64,000 nt of DNA from Ottowia sp. oral taxon 894 (GCF_001262075.1 NZ_CP012073.1:1364001-1428000); one strand, 5' to 3'. Numbered from the stretch's first letter, positions 17,316 through 27,291 are shown. Translations and numbers: made by a program. Notes: generated by a model from the sequence alone, not told the origin.

Positions 17316-18113
17316 ATGCGTGCCCTGCGCGCCTTCCATCGGGCTGCTTCGGCAGCCTTTTTCATGGCCTGCGCCCTGCTGGCCGCAGGCTGCGTCAGCA
17401 ACGCCCCCACGCCGCACGGCAGCGTGCAGGGCGCCGAATTTGGCGGGCAGGAGCTGCTGCAAAGTGAAGGCAACCGCCTGGCGGGAACCGCCATGCAGGC
17501 CAATCTGCAAAGCCTGCTGTTGCTGGCCGACAAGCTCTACCGCCGCAATCCCGTGCAGTGGCGCAAAACCGCCGCCTCGCGCGAGGCTGCCCTGCTGGCC
17601 ATCCGCCAGGCCGTCATGCAGGAAGCTGACGAGGCAGCCGGGCAGGAGCCGCCCGAGCAGGAATCCGCCTCTGCCATCGCCTGGCCCGCGCTGCAAGGGC
17701 GGCGCGACGTGGCCGCGCTGGCGCTGGCGCTCTCGCCTGATTTCACGGGCGACCGCGTGGCGGCCTTCGTCATCGCTTGCGCCGACACCCTCATCACCGC
17801 CCACGGCGGCCAGCGCCAGTTCCATTACCTGAGCGGCCCCGACCCCCAGCACATCTACAACGCCGCCCGCAACATGGAAATTGCGCTGTGGATTCTCAAC
17901 ACCCGCCGCGACAGCGCAGGCCGCCCCTTGCTGCTGGCCAACGAAGCTGGCCCCGCCGGGCGAAACCTCAGCTTCGAGCGCGAGTTCGGCAAGATCATTG
18001 GCCGCCTGGATCTGGTGGCCGCGCACCTGACCGAGCGCCACCGCCGCGCCGCCATTTCCTTTCTCCAGGGCATGGCTGCCGCCCCGCTGCTGACTTTCCT
18101 GCCCGTGCGTTAG
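17316..18113 (+). CDS. Conserved hypothetical lipoprotein
   Basis: A 265-residue protein I cannot assign to a named family. It has a signal peptide and lipobox LLAAGC (residues about 15-26), so it is probably an outer- or inner-membrane lipoprotein. The mature region is mostly helical. It contains LLLLADKLYRRNPVQW and a central block DVAALALALSPDFTGDRVAAFV. IYNAARNMEIALWILNTRRD follows near residue 190, and an LDLVAAHLTERHRR helix comes near the end. It starts 26 bases after the bactofilin gene and is probably co-transcribed with it, which suggests an envelope role; that is inference. Confidence 0.75.
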   Translation: MRALRAFHRAASAAFFMACALLAAGCVSNAPTPHGSVQGAEFGGQELLQSEGNRLAGTAMQANLQSLLLLADKLYRRNPVQWRKTAASREAALLAIRQAVMQEADEAAGQEPPEQESASAIAWPALQGRRDVAALALALSPDFTGDRVAAFVIACADTLITAHGGQRQFHYLSGPDPQHIYNAARNMEIALWILNTRRDSAGRPLLLANEAGPAGRNLSFEREFGKIIGRLDLVAAHLTERHRRAAISFLQGMAAAPLLTFLPVR

Positions 18114-18168
18114 CCGCACACCGCTTTTCACTCTCAAAGCCGCAGCAACAAGGCAAGGTAATCAAGTA

Positions 18169-18365
18169 TTAACAAATAGCACAAACCCTGAATATCTTCT
18201 TAAATGGTGGAACCGCCGAGCCAGACGGCAAACCATTGCCGTTCCAATCGGGCAGATCACATGCCGTGGCGGTCAATACCGAATTTGCCGCCAAAGGCGC
18301 ATAGCGAATAGGGTCCTGGATAAAGCCAATAAAATCGGCGCGCCCTGTGATTTTGAAGCGGCGTT
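18169..18365 (-). other. Start-less open stretch, possible gene remnant
   Basis: About 65 codons are open from stop to stop without an ATG near the beginning. The translation looks protein-like (GRADFIGFIQDPIRYAPLA, DLPDWNGNGLPSGSAV). The DNA is AT-richer than the surrounding genes. It could be a fragment of a foreign gene or chance; the opposite strand is also open here. Confidence 0.25.
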
Positions 18366-18412
18366 TTTAGGCGGCGTTCGATTAAATGGCCGCCATTTTC
18401 AAAGGAAAACAA

Positions 18413-18706
18413 ATGTTTATCGTATCATTGGAATATATTAAAGGATTGCCGGAAGTCGAAGCCTGTTTGCCCGAGCACATTGCGTATCTCGAACGGTATT
18501 ACAAAGAGGGCATCTTTTTGATGTCGGGGCGCAAAAAGCCGCGCACTGGCGGCATTATCCTGGTGAAGGCAGATCATCGGGAACAGGTGGAAAGGCTGAT
18601 TCGGGAAGATCCATTTCACCGCGAAGGCGTGGCGGAATACCAGATTACTGAATTTGTTCCCACCAAAACCGCCGAAGATTTAAGTCAATATCGGGAAACA
18701 GCCTGA
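18413..18706 (+). CDS. YciI family protein
   Basis: A 97-residue protein of the YCII-related fold (dimeric alpha-beta barrel). It begins MFIVSLEYIKGLPEVEAC and has the conserved histidine-containing stretch LPEHIAYLERYYKEGIF, the conserved SGRKKPRTGG loop and a DPFHREGVAEYQI segment. The family is small and of uncertain biochemical role; some members are dehydrochlorinase- or isomerase-like. I chose the ATG at 18413 with AAAGGAAAAC upstream over an in-frame ATG at 18386. Its codon use is clearly AT-richer than its neighbours, suggesting recent acquisition. Confidence 0.85.
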   Translation: MFIVSLEYIKGLPEVEACLPEHIAYLERYYKEGIFLMSGRKKPRTGGIILVKADHREQVERLIREDPFHREGVAEYQITEFVPTKTAEDLSQYRETA

Positions 18707-18720
18707 AAACCGCGCCCAAT

Positions 18721-18755
18721 AAAAAAGCTGCCAGCCCGCGAAGGACTGGCAGCTT
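18721..18755 (-). terminator. Rho-independent terminator of groEL
   Basis: AAAGCTGCCAG pairs with CTGGCAGCTTT, an 11-bp stem with a 10-base loop. On the minus strand the stem is followed by a T-run, 63 bases after the groEL stop. It may also stop transcripts from the YciI gene on the other strand. Confidence 0.85.
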
Positions 18756-18817
18756 TGAATACCGGGCGCGGGGCAAGCGCCGAGGTGAGGCGCTTGACTC
18801 CCGGCAGGGCTGGCTCT

Positions 18818-20509
<1,692 letters not shown>

Positions 20510-20600
20510 TCAAAAGGGATCAGGCGGCGCGCCAATATGTTGCGAGTTGCTGCAAGACGGACGCAGGATGAATGCAGATGGCGGCGCAGCCCGGGAAAAA

Positions 20601-20891
20601 TCACTTCTCGACGACGGCGAACAGGTCGTCTTCCTTCATCACCAGCAGCTCGTCGCCGTCCACCTTGACGGTCTGGCCGCTGTATTTGCCAAACAGCACG
20701 CGGTCGCCCACTTTCACGCTCAGGGCCTTGGTTTCGCCCTTGTCGTTGGTCTTGCCGGGGCCGACGGCCAGCACTTCGCCCTGGTCAGGCTTTTCGGCGG
20801 CGTTGTCGGGGATGACGATGCCGGAGGCCGTTTTGGTTTCGTTTTCCAGGCGCTTGACGATCACGCGATCGGCGAGGGGACGCAGTTTCAT
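20601..20891 (-). CDS. groS: Co-chaperonin GroES (Hsp10)
   Basis: A 96-residue heptameric lid of the GroEL cavity. It starts [16 protein letters not shown] and has the mobile-loop region [20 protein letters not shown], then [20 protein letters not shown], all typical. The start is the second ATG of ATGTCCATG, with AAGGAA upstream. First gene of the groESL operon; a CIRCE operator and promoter lie about 100 bases upstream. Confidence 0.98.
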   Translation of the reverse strand: MKLRPLADRVIVKRLENETKTASGIVIPDNAAEKPDQGEVLAVGPGKTNDKGETKALSVKVGDRVLFGKYSGQTVKVDGDELLVMKEDDLFAVVEK

Positions 20892-20985
20892 GGACATTCC
20901 TTCAAAAGGTTGCTTGAAAAAAGAGGACTGGCAGGGGCCTTGCGGCGGGCCTGCCAGGCTGAATGCATGGCGGCGGGCTGGTTTG

Positions 20986-21012
20986 TTAGCACTCGCCGCC
21001 AACGAGTGCCAA
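20986..21012 (-). promoter_or_regulatory. CIRCE operator (HrcA binding site) of groESL
   Basis: TTAGCACTC, nine bases, GAGTGCCAA. It matches the CIRCE consensus TTAGCACTC-N9-GAGTGCTAA with one mismatch. It sits about 95 bases upstream of the groES start and directly downstream of the predicted promoter -10 box, where HrcA would block transcription. Confidence 0.92.
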
Positions 21013-21040
21013 TGATAGGGGCGGGCTTCGGGCTTTCAAG
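21012..21040 (-). promoter_or_regulatory. groESL promoter, sigma32-like overlapping sigma70-like
   Basis: On the minus strand CTTGAAA is followed after 12 bases by CCCCTATC, close to the sigma32 consensus (CTTGAAA/CCCCATNT). The same bases give TTGAAA, 16 bases, TATCAT, a fair sigma70 promoter. The CIRCE element begins at the end of the -10 box. Confidence 0.72.
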
Positions 21041-21204
21041 GCCCCGCTGGCAAAGAAAGCACCATCGCCCGCTTCTTCCTGCCCGTCTGCCCGGTTCGCC
21101 CCGCCGCTGCGCGCCTTGCCGCCGCGCCGCCTTTCGCCTTGAAACGATTCGCCTGTCTGGCTAACCGCTGTTGCCGCTGCCAGGTGCGCTCGGGCAGGCC
21201 CAGG

Positions 21205-21250
21205 CAAAAAAAGCCGCCGCAAGGGCGAAGCGTCTTGCGGCGGCTTTTTT
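21205..21250 (-). terminator. Rho-independent terminator, bidirectional
   Basis: GCCGCCGCAAG pairs with CTTGCGGCGGC around a 10-base loop, with an A-run on the left and T-run on the right. It ends 28 bases past the stop of the minus-strand SDR gene and could act on both strands. Confidence 0.85.
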
Positions 21251-21278
21251 CAGGCGGGCGCGGGCTGCGCCTGCGGCA

Positions 21279-22058
21279 TCAGCGGAACACCATGCCGCCG
21301 TCGATGAGCACGGCCTGGCCGGTCATGTAGTCAGAGTCGGGCGAGGCCAGGTAATGCACGAGCGAGGCCACGTCGGCAGGCACTTGCGGGCGGCCCATCA
21401 GGATGCCGGATGAGAAGCGCTTGAAGGCTTCGCCGGGCTGCCAGCCGTGAATCTTGGCCATTTCCTCGTCAATGCGGTCCCACATGCGGGTGCCCGCCAC
21501 GCCGGGGCAATAGGCGTTCACGGTGATTTTGTAGGGCGCCAGCTCCTTGGCGGCGGTGACGGTGAGCGAGCGCACGGCGTGCTTGCTGGCGCAGTACACG
21601 CCCAGCAGGTCGTAAGACTCATGCGCGGCAATGCTGGCGGCGTTGATGATCTTGCAGATGCGGTCGCCGCCCTGCTTTTTCATTTGCTCGGCGGCGGCCT
21701 GAATGCCAAAGAGCACGCCCTTGACGTTGATGCCGAACACGCGGTCAAAGTCGGCGGCGGTGACTTTGTCCAGCGGCATGACGTCTTCAATGCCCGCGTT
21801 GTTCACGAACACGTCGATGCGCCCGAAAGCCTGCACGGCGTGCTGCACCAGCGCGAACTGGTCTTCGCGGCGGCTCACGTCGCCACGGAAGGCGGTGACG
21901 GCCTGGCCTGCGGCCTTGAATTCGGCCTCGGTCTTTTCCAGCGTGGCGGCATTGATGTCAGACAAGACGATCCTGAAGCCATCCTGCGCCAGCCTCTGGG
22001 CAATGCCTTTGCCCAGGCCGTCGCCTGATCCGGTAATGACAGCTACTTTTTCAGTCAT
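21279..22058 (-). CDS. SDR family oxidoreductase, acetoin/diacetyl reductase-like
   Basis: A 259-residue NAD(P)-dependent short-chain dehydrogenase. The N-terminal Rossmann motif is [14 protein letters not shown], followed by the NNAG motif ([10 protein letters not shown]), active-site Ser in NAASIAAH and Tyr/Lys in YCASKHAV. The C-terminal [19 protein letters not shown] segment and [14 protein letters not shown] resemble (S)-acetoin-forming diacetyl reductase (BudC), which interconverts diacetyl, acetoin and 2,3-butanediol. Substrate specificity among SDRs is hard to fix from sequence, so the acetoin role is inferred. Not in an obvious operon; a terminator follows. Confidence 0.82.
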   Translation of the reverse strand: MTEKVAVITGSGDGLGKGIAQRLAQDGFRIVLSDINAATLEKTEAEFKAAGQAVTAFRGDVSRREDQFALVQHAVQAFGRIDVFVNNAGIEDVMPLDKVTAADFDRVFGINVKGVLFGIQAAAEQMKKQGGDRICKIINAASIAAHESYDLLGVYCASKHAVRSLTVTAAKELAPYKITVNAYCPGVAGTRMWDRIDEEMAKIHGWQPGEAFKRFSSGILMGRPQVPADVASLVHYLASPDSDYMTGQAVLIDGGMVFR

Positions 22059-22124
22059 GGTGTCTCTCCTTTGCTGACTGGGTTGAGAAAAGCGGGCCGC
22101 AGGATGCGGAAAACGATAATTTCA

Positions 22125-22214
22125 ATTCAAAAAGAGGAGCAAATTCAATGCCTTTAAAACAGCATGTGTCGCAATGAATACGGGGACCTCACGCTATCAA
22201 AAAAGAAGCTAAAA
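22125..22214 (+). repeat. Family A dispersed repeat, copy 5 (diverged)
   Basis: ATTCAAAAAGAGGAGCAAAT at the left, then GTGTCGCAATGAATACGGGG, ACCTCACGCTATC and AAAAAAGAAGCTAAAA. The CTAG of the core is lost. The about 300-base gap 22059-22359 holds this and no gene. Confidence 0.65.
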
Positions 22215-22359
22215 CTGATAGACCACCACCAAGAACTGATTACAGCCGCCAAGTCTGCGGCGGCCCAGAAGCTGACGCCGGTTTTATCACTGCGCATGGC
22301 AATGCGACTGCACTTTTCTTGCGCCTGGCGCAGAAGTTTTCGCTCGACTCACTCTCTGC

Positions 22360-23364
22360 TCACTCGCGCGCGCCTGCGGCGCTGGCTGCTGCGCGCTCCA
22401 GGCGGTCGCGCACGCCTTCCCATTCGATTTCGGGCGGGGGCGTTTCCACCCAGATGAGCTTGACTTGCGCCTGGTCAAACGCGCGCAGCGTGGCAAACAG
22501 CTCGTGCGCGGCCTGCGCGGGGTTGTCGGGCATGCGGCGCAAGATCAGCTTGCGCGAGGCGGATTTCAGCGCGGCGCGCGACCACACGGCAATGTGCGCG
22601 GCCTCGCTGCCCAGCAGCTCCAGCGCGGTTTTCAGCATCTTGCCGTCCATCAGCCGCACCGTGGCGCGGGGCGCGTAATGGGCGGCCAGCGTGCCGGGGG
22701 CCTGGGGGCCGGGCGCGGCCAGCTCGTCTGGATGGCGCACGCGGCAGCCCGCCGCTTTTTCCAGCTCGGCGCGCGAAATCGCTCCGGGGCGCAGCAGCAC
22801 GGGCTGGCCGCGCGTGCAGTCCACGATGGCCGATTCAATGCCCACCGCGCAAGCGCCGCCGTCCAGCACCAGCACGTCTGCGAATTCTTCTGCCACGTGC
22901 GCCGCCGTGGTGGGGCTGACGCGCCCGAAGCGGTTGGCGCTGGGCGCGGCCAGCCCGTGCACGCCGCGCGCCGCGCAGGCCGCCAGCAGGCTTTGCGCCA
23001 CGGGGTGCGCGGGGCAGCGCAGGCCAATGCTGGCGTGCCCGCCCGCCGCTTCGTCCGCCACGCCCTCGCGGCGCGCGAGGATGAGCGTGAGCGGCCCGGG
23101 CCAGAAGGCGGCCATCAGCCGCTGCGCCAGATCAGGCACTTGCCGCGCGAAATGCCCGGCCGCTTCGCTGCCTGCCACATGCACGATGAGAGGGTGGCTG
23201 GCGGGCCGGCCCTTGAGGGCGAAGATGCGGCGCACGGCCCCGGCGTTTTCGGCATCGGCGGCCAGGCCATACACGGTTTCGGTGGGCAGGCCCAGCAGCT
23301 CGCCGGCGGCCACGGCGTCGGCGGCCTGCGCCAGCGCGCCGGGTTGGGTGGGGTCAAGAATCAT
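22360..23364 (-). CDS. tsaC2: L-threonylcarbamoyladenylate synthase (Sua5/YrdC/TsaC2)
   Basis: Makes threonylcarbamoyl-AMP from threonine, bicarbonate and ATP, the first step of the universal t6A37 tRNA modification. The 334-residue protein has the YrdC domain (LLGLPTETVYGLAADAEN, LKGRPASHPLIVH, FWPGPLTLIL, SANRFGRVSPTTAAHV). It is followed by the Sua5 C-terminal domain, so it is the long Sua5 type rather than the short TsaC. The linker has the conserved APGTLAAHYAP motif. I chose ATG at 23364 since MILDPTQPG starts the conserved part. Cytosolic. Confidence 0.93.
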   Translation of the reverse strand: MILDPTQPGALAQAADAVAAGELLGLPTETVYGLAADAENAGAVRRIFALKGRPASHPLIVHVAGSEAAGHFARQVPDLAQRLMAAFWPGPLTLILARREGVADEAAGGHASIGLRCPAHPVAQSLLAACAARGVHGLAAPSANRFGRVSPTTAAHVAEEFADVLVLDGGACAVGIESAIVDCTRGQPVLLRPGAISRAELEKAAGCRVRHPDELAAPGPQAPGTLAAHYAPRATVRLMDGKMLKTALELLGSEAAHIAVWSRAALKSASRKLILRRMPDNPAQAAHELFATLRAFDQAQVKLIWVETPPPEIEWEGVRDRLERAAASAAGARE

Positions 23365-23391
23365 GATGGGTGAGCAAGGCGGAAATACTTC

Positions 23392-23450
23392 GATTTTGAT
23401 AGCGGCCCGCGCAGATTCCACTAGGACCTGGGGCCGATTTGTGCCTGAAA
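23392..23450 (+). repeat. Family B dispersed repeat, copy 1
   Basis: GATTTTGATAGCGGCCCGCG, then ATTCCACTAGGACCTGGGGC and CGATTTGTGCCTGAAAA. It is shorter than family A but shares the TTCCACTAGGAC core, and lies between the Sua5 and FIST genes. Confidence 0.75.
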
Positions 23451-23462
23451 AGCCAGGCCGCT

Positions 23463-24764
23463 TCAGCTGGTGGCCTCGTCCACGAACACCGTGAGCACGC
23501 CCGCATAGCCCAGCAGGCGGCGGCTGGCGATTTCGCCGCCGGAGAAAAAGCCGGTGAGCGGCACATCGCCCAGAGCCTGGCGAATGGTTTGCAGCTCCGC
23601 GCCCGGATGGCCAAAGTGAGGGCCGCCCCGGCTGGCGCAGCTGACGTAAATGGCCCCGGCAATGCGCCGCGCCGGATGCGGCTGCGACAGCGGCGGCGGC
23701 GCGGCCAGCGCGGCGGCGGTTTCGGCGGGAATGAAGGCCGGCTCAAGCAGGTCCCGAATGCCCGAGCAGATGCGCCGCAGGTCGGCGCGGGCCTTGGCGG
23801 CGTCGCGCTGGCAAAAAGCCAAGCGCTGGCCGCAATGCACTGCGTCAGCCACGGCCAGGCCGCGCTGGCCGGGGTCAATGCCCACAAGGTGGCGCGCCAG
23901 CACATCGGCGCCGAAGCGGCCATGCCGCAGGGCCAGCTCTTCGCTCATGCCGCAACTGACTGCGGGGCAGGCTGCTTGCGCGTCGCACAGACCCACCAGC
24001 ATTTGCCGCACGGCGTGCATGGCCTGCTGGGGCTGGCACAGATCGATTCGCATGTCGTCCAGCATCACGTCAAGAGCAGGCTCGCCGTCGATTTCAAACA
24101 CCATGTTGCCTTCGCTTCGCGTGATGGTGTGCCAGGGGCCAACCGGATGGCAGCCTTGCGTGACGCGGGTGATGAGCGGCACGCCCTCGCCAAAGGCCAC
24201 GCCCGTGAGGCCGCCGCTGAACACGCCGCCCAGCAGCGCGCCGCCCGCCATGCCGCCCGAGCGCGAGGCGGCCATCTGCACGGTAGCGCCCCGGCTGGCC
24301 GCCAGGCCGCCAAACAGATGGCCGCACGCCGTGCAGTCGGCCAGCTCGGCAATCAGGCCCGCCACATCGGGCGTGTGCGCGTCGGCATGCACCAAGGCGG
24401 CCTGCGGAGAAAAAACGCCCTGGCGGCGCAGCGGAGCGACGCCTGAAAACACGCGCCACTGCTCTGGCGGCAGCTCGCAGAGCATGACGGACAGGGCCGG
24501 CTCGTCAAGATATTCCGCATTGCTCGCGGCCACGCCCGCGCCCACGGCGCCCGCCCAGCCCAGCACGCCCGGCAGCGCCTCGGCCAGCCAGTCCAGCAAA
24601 TGCTGTGCGTGGGGCACGTAAGGGCTGGTGATGTAAAGCAGCCCCAGCGTGGGGCTGCTGGCGTAGCCGGGCAGCGCCATTTGCGCGCGCAACTGCGCCA
24701 GCGCCAGGTGCGCCGCCATTTGCCACTGCGGGTGCGTGGCGTGGCCAACGGGAAAAAGCTTCAT
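23463..24764 (-). CDS. FIST domain signal transduction protein
   Basis: A 433-residue protein with FIST N-terminal (ALAQLRAQMALPGYAS...LLYITSPYVPHAQHLLDWL, VGAGVAASNAEYLDEPALSVML) and FIST C-terminal parts (GFFSGGEIASRRLLGYAGVLTVFVDE near the end). FIST domains are thought to sense small ligands, possibly amino acids, and are often found with signalling modules. Here it stands alone with no histidine kinase or cyclase nearby, so its output partner is unknown. No signal peptide, hence probably cytosolic. Confidence 0.87.
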   Translation of the reverse strand: MKLFPVGHATHPQWQMAAHLALAQLRAQMALPGYASSPTLGLLYITSPYVPHAQHLLDWLAEALPGVLGWAGAVGAGVAASNAEYLDEPALSVMLCELPPEQWRVFSGVAPLRRQGVFSPQAALVHADAHTPDVAGLIAELADCTACGHLFGGLAASRGATVQMAASRSGGMAGGALLGGVFSGGLTGVAFGEGVPLITRVTQGCHPVGPWHTITRSEGNMVFEIDGEPALDVMLDDMRIDLCQPQQAMHAVRQMLVGLCDAQAACPAVSCGMSEELALRHGRFGADVLARHLVGIDPGQRGLAVADAVHCGQRLAFCQRDAAKARADLRRICSGIRDLLEPAFIPAETAAALAAPPPLSQPHPARRIAGAIYVSCASRGGPHFGHPGAELQTIRQALGDVPLTGFFSGGEIASRRLLGYAGVLTVFVDEATS

Positions 24765-24799
24765 GCCGTCAAGCGGGCCTTAATCGAGTGAGCCTGAAA

Positions 24800-24958
24800 G
24801 CCTGCCCGGAAGTCTGGCCTTGAGGAACCGCGAATCGGAATGGCCGCAAGGCGCAAACCGCCGCCGGGTCTTGTGGCCGGCAAGGGTTTGCAACGCAGCA
24901 GAGCGCCCGAGGCCCGCGCTTTTGCCCCCCACGGACAGGCCATGAGCAGGTTCTTCAT
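24800..24958 (+). repeat. Family C dispersed repeat, copy 4
   Basis: Left end GGAAGTCTGGCCTTGAGGAA, interior GAATCGGAATGGCCGCAAGG and GGGTTTGCAACG, right end CCCCCCACGGACAGGCCATG then AGCAGGTTCTTCA. The stop codon of the PhaM gene is inside its right end. Confidence 0.65.
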
Positions 24959-25698
24959 GACAAGTCTGCGGCGCTTGCACCTCTGGCCGGCTTGCCTTTG
25001 CGGGGCGCTGCGGCCTTGCCTGCCTTGCCGCCCGCCTTGGCGGCGGCTTTGGTGGTTCCGGCGGTTTTCGCGCGGGTCTTTGCGGCGGTTCTGGGCGCCG
25101 TTTTGGCGGCTGGCCGGGCGGCGGTCTTGTCCACGGCCTGGGCCGCCTTTGCGTCAGCCGCCTTGGCCGCAGGGTCCTTGGCGGCAGGCGGGGCCATGGG
25201 CGCCGTCATGGCGCTGGCGGCTGTGGCGGCCGTCGCCGCCGTCGCAGCGGCCATGCTCTGGAATTGCTGGGTCAGCGCATTCCACCACTGCAACGGGTCG
25301 GGCACGGCGCTATTGACTGCTGCCGCAGGCTCGGGCTTGGCGGCCTCAGGCGCAGCCCGGGTTGCCGCCGGAGGCGGCGGCGCGGAAGCGGCCGCTGCGG
25401 CTGGCCTGGGCGCTGCCGCTGGCATGGCAAAAGCGCGCGCCAGCTCGGCAGCGCCCACGTTCATGCTTTGCAGCGTGGCCAGCGTCATCTTCTGCACTTC
25501 CAGCGCCTGAATGCCCGCCTTGATGGCCGCAGCGTTTTGCTCCAGCCAGAACAGCACCGTTTTCAGCTCTGCAATGCGCTTGTCCAGCTCCTGCTCGCTC
25601 ACGGTGGGCATCAGCCACGCGGAAGCGCCTTTGCCCGTGAAAAAGTCCAGGCCCGGAAAGAAATTGCCGAAATCAAATACGCCGCCCGACTGGCCCAT
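24955..25698 (-). CDS. phaM: PhaM-type PHA granule-associated regulatory protein
   Basis: A 247-residue homologue of PhaM, which in Ralstonia/Cupriavidus activates the polyhydroxyalkanoate synthase PhaC and attaches PHA granules to the nucleoid. The N-terminal region matches: FGNFFPGLDFF, then VSEQELDKRIAELKTVLFWL, EQNAAAIKAGIQALEVQKMT. The middle is Ala/Pro-rich and the last about 70 residues are a Lys/Ala/Arg-rich DNA-binding tail (PAAKTAPRTAAKTRAKTA). ATG at 25698 has AGGAG seven bases upstream. The presence of this gene implies the organism stores PHA. Confidence 0.88.
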   Translation of the reverse strand: MGQSGGVFDFGNFFPGLDFFTGKGASAWLMPTVSEQELDKRIAELKTVLFWLEQNAAAIKAGIQALEVQKMTLATLQSMNVGAAELARAFAMPAAAPRPAAAAASAPPPPAATRAAPEAAKPEPAAAVNSAVPDPLQWWNALTQQFQSMAAATAATAATAASAMTAPMAPPAAKDPAAKAADAKAAQAVDKTAARPAAKTAPRTAAKTRAKTAGTTKAAAKAGGKAGKAAAPRKGKPARGASAADLS

Positions 25699-25765
25699 GC
25701 TGGTCTCCTGAAGTTGTAGAAAGTGCAATGAGAATACCGCGCGCGGCGCACCCGAACCACTGTTT

Positions 25766-26299
25766 TCAGCGCGCGCGAACGGCCGGAGAAAGACGGGCGC
25801 TTTCTGGAGCGCTGGCCGATTCATCCTCCGCCGCAGCCTGCGGGTCAGGCCGCCCCAGCGCGCGCACGGGCACGCGCAGCTCAATGGAGCCTTTCATGCC
25901 GGAGCCGTCTTCAAAGATGAGCGTCAGCGGCACATCGGCGCGCGGCGTCAGCGGCTGCTTCAACCCCATCAGCATCAGGTGTCCGCCGCCGGGCTTGAGC
26001 GCTACCGCCTGCCCCGCTGGCAGCGGCAGCGCAGGCGTGGCGTGCATGCGCATCACATCGCCTTGCAGCGACATTTCGTGAATTTCAATGCGCTCGGCCA
26101 GCGGCGAAGAAGCGCCCACCAGCCGGGCAGGGGCCGCAGACTTCAGCGTCATGTACACCCCCGCCGTCTGCTGGCCCGGCACGGTGGCGCGCGCCCAGAC
26201 GCGCTCGACGGCCACATCAATCAATCCGCCCTTGGGCTGCGCCCAGGCCGCGCTGGCGGCCAGCATGGCGGCCAAAGCCAGAAAATAGGATTTGCGCAT
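25766..26299 (-). CDS. Copper chaperone PCu(A)C
   Basis: A 177-residue periplasmic protein with a signal peptide (YFLALAAMLAASAAWAQ). The PCu(A)C domain has copper ligands in the HEM...M...HLM pattern: RIEIHEMSLQGDVMRMH and GGHLMLMGLKQPL. Family members hand Cu(I) to the CuA site of cytochrome c oxidase. The C-terminal about 25 residues (AAAEDESASAPESARL) extend beyond the domain and look disordered. It lies just upstream of phaM on the same strand, with 67 bases between. Start at the ATG before RKSYF. Confidence 0.9.
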   Translation of the reverse strand: MRKSYFLALAAMLAASAAWAQPKGGLIDVAVERVWARATVPGQQTAGVYMTLKSAAPARLVGASSPLAERIEIHEMSLQGDVMRMHATPALPLPAGQAVALKPGGGHLMLMGLKQPLTPRADVPLTLIFEDGSGMKGSIELRVPVRALGRPDPQAAAEDESASAPESARLSPAVRAR

Positions 26300-26474
26300 G
26301 ACCGGAAAACTCCTTTGCGTGCCAATCAAAACCAGCTTGCAATTATGAAAGCCGCGCGATGAAAACCGCGCGGCGCCATGAACCACAGATGAACGCGCGC
26401 TTCAGGCCGCATTCAGACCGCTCGGCGGAAGATGCGCTCATCGTTTTTTCTGTTTCTTTCGAAGGAGTCCATCC

Positions 26475-26867
26475 ATGAAAACCAGAAACCTGCTCGCCAT
26501 GGCCACGCTGGCCGCCACGGCCGCGCTGGCGCTGCCGGCCGCCGCCAAAGAAAAATCGGCCTTGGTCGTGCCTGGCGGCCCGGCCTACGTGGCGCCGCCG
26601 GGCTATGTGGTCACGCCCGGCTACATGCCGCCGCCTGAAAAACCGCGCAAGCACAAATACCGCATCTCGTCTTCACAGGTGCGCCACATCCTGCGCTCGG
26701 CGGGCTACCGCCGCATTCATGACGTGGATTTCGACGATGGCCGCTGGGAAGCCGAAGCCATCAACCCCGCCGGCTACCGTGTCAAGCTGCGCCTGCCGCC
26801 CGATGGCAGCGCCATTTATGAAAAACCGGACTGGGATGGCGACGACGATGACGATGACGACGATTGA
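26475..26867 (+). CDS. Small secreted protein with PepSY-like region and poly-Asp tail
   Basis: A 130-residue protein with a clear signal peptide ending AALALPAAAKE. The mature part starts with a Pro/Gly/Tyr-rich linker (PGGPAYVAPPGYVVTPGYMP). A short PepSY-like unit then follows (SSQVRHILRSAGYRRIHDVD, GRWEAEAINPAGYRVKLRL). It ends in a run of eight aspartates (DWDGDDDDDDDD), which may bind metal ions. GAAGGAG lies upstream of the ATG. It probably works in the periplasm. The function is unknown; the PepSY link is my reading of the fold pattern. Confidence 0.75.
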   Translation: MKTRNLLAMATLAATAALALPAAAKEKSALVVPGGPAYVAPPGYVVTPGYMPPPEKPRKHKYRISSSQVRHILRSAGYRRIHDVDFDDGRWEAEAINPAGYRVKLRLPPDGSAIYEKPDWDGDDDDDDDD

Positions 26868-27291
26868 ATGACCGTTTCTCTGCTGTCCCGCCGCCTTTGC
26901 AGCAGCGGCGCCCAAGCGTCTTGCCTTGCCAGCCCCCTCCTTTCCGCCACACCGGCGCGAAAAGAGCGGGGCGCATGAAGCAAGGCGCAGACCGTAGCGC
27001 CGGTTTTTCGCTCCTTTATCAATAGCATGATGTCCTAGTGGAAACCGCGCAATATGCTATTTCCGTCCTCTGAATTTGCTCCTGTTTTTGATGATGCGGG
27101 GCCTGCGATGCCAACCGTGGTTCCGGCCATCTGCCGCGCCCCAGTCCGCCCGCAGGCATTTGACGGACGGGTTGCCGCATGAAAGAGCGCCTTCACCGGG
27201 GCGGGAGCAGTCCGTCTTGGCAAAACCAGAAAGCGCGGCCACGGCGCGCGTCTTCATAATTTGCCGCACCTCTTGAGTTGAGCAATTGCCC
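26868..27291. other. Intergenic region, 424 bases, no gene seen
   Basis: Contains one reverse family A repeat. The 190 bases before the sigma factor gene have a possible -10 (CATAAT at 27255-27260) but no recognisable -35, so I do not call a promoter. Confidence 0.4.
27004..27093 (-). repeat. Family A dispersed repeat, copy 6
   Basis: TTTTTCGCTCCTTTATCAAT, AGCATGATGTCCTAGTGGAA, ACCGCGCAATATGCTATTTC and GAATTTGCTCCTGTTTTTGA. Close to the consensus over its whole length. Confidence 0.9.

Noticed and set aside
18205..18235. GCCGTCTGG string resembling the neisserial DNA uptake sequence near the AT-rich patch.
   Set aside because: It differs from GCCGTCTGAA at two positions and occurs once, so chance is likely.
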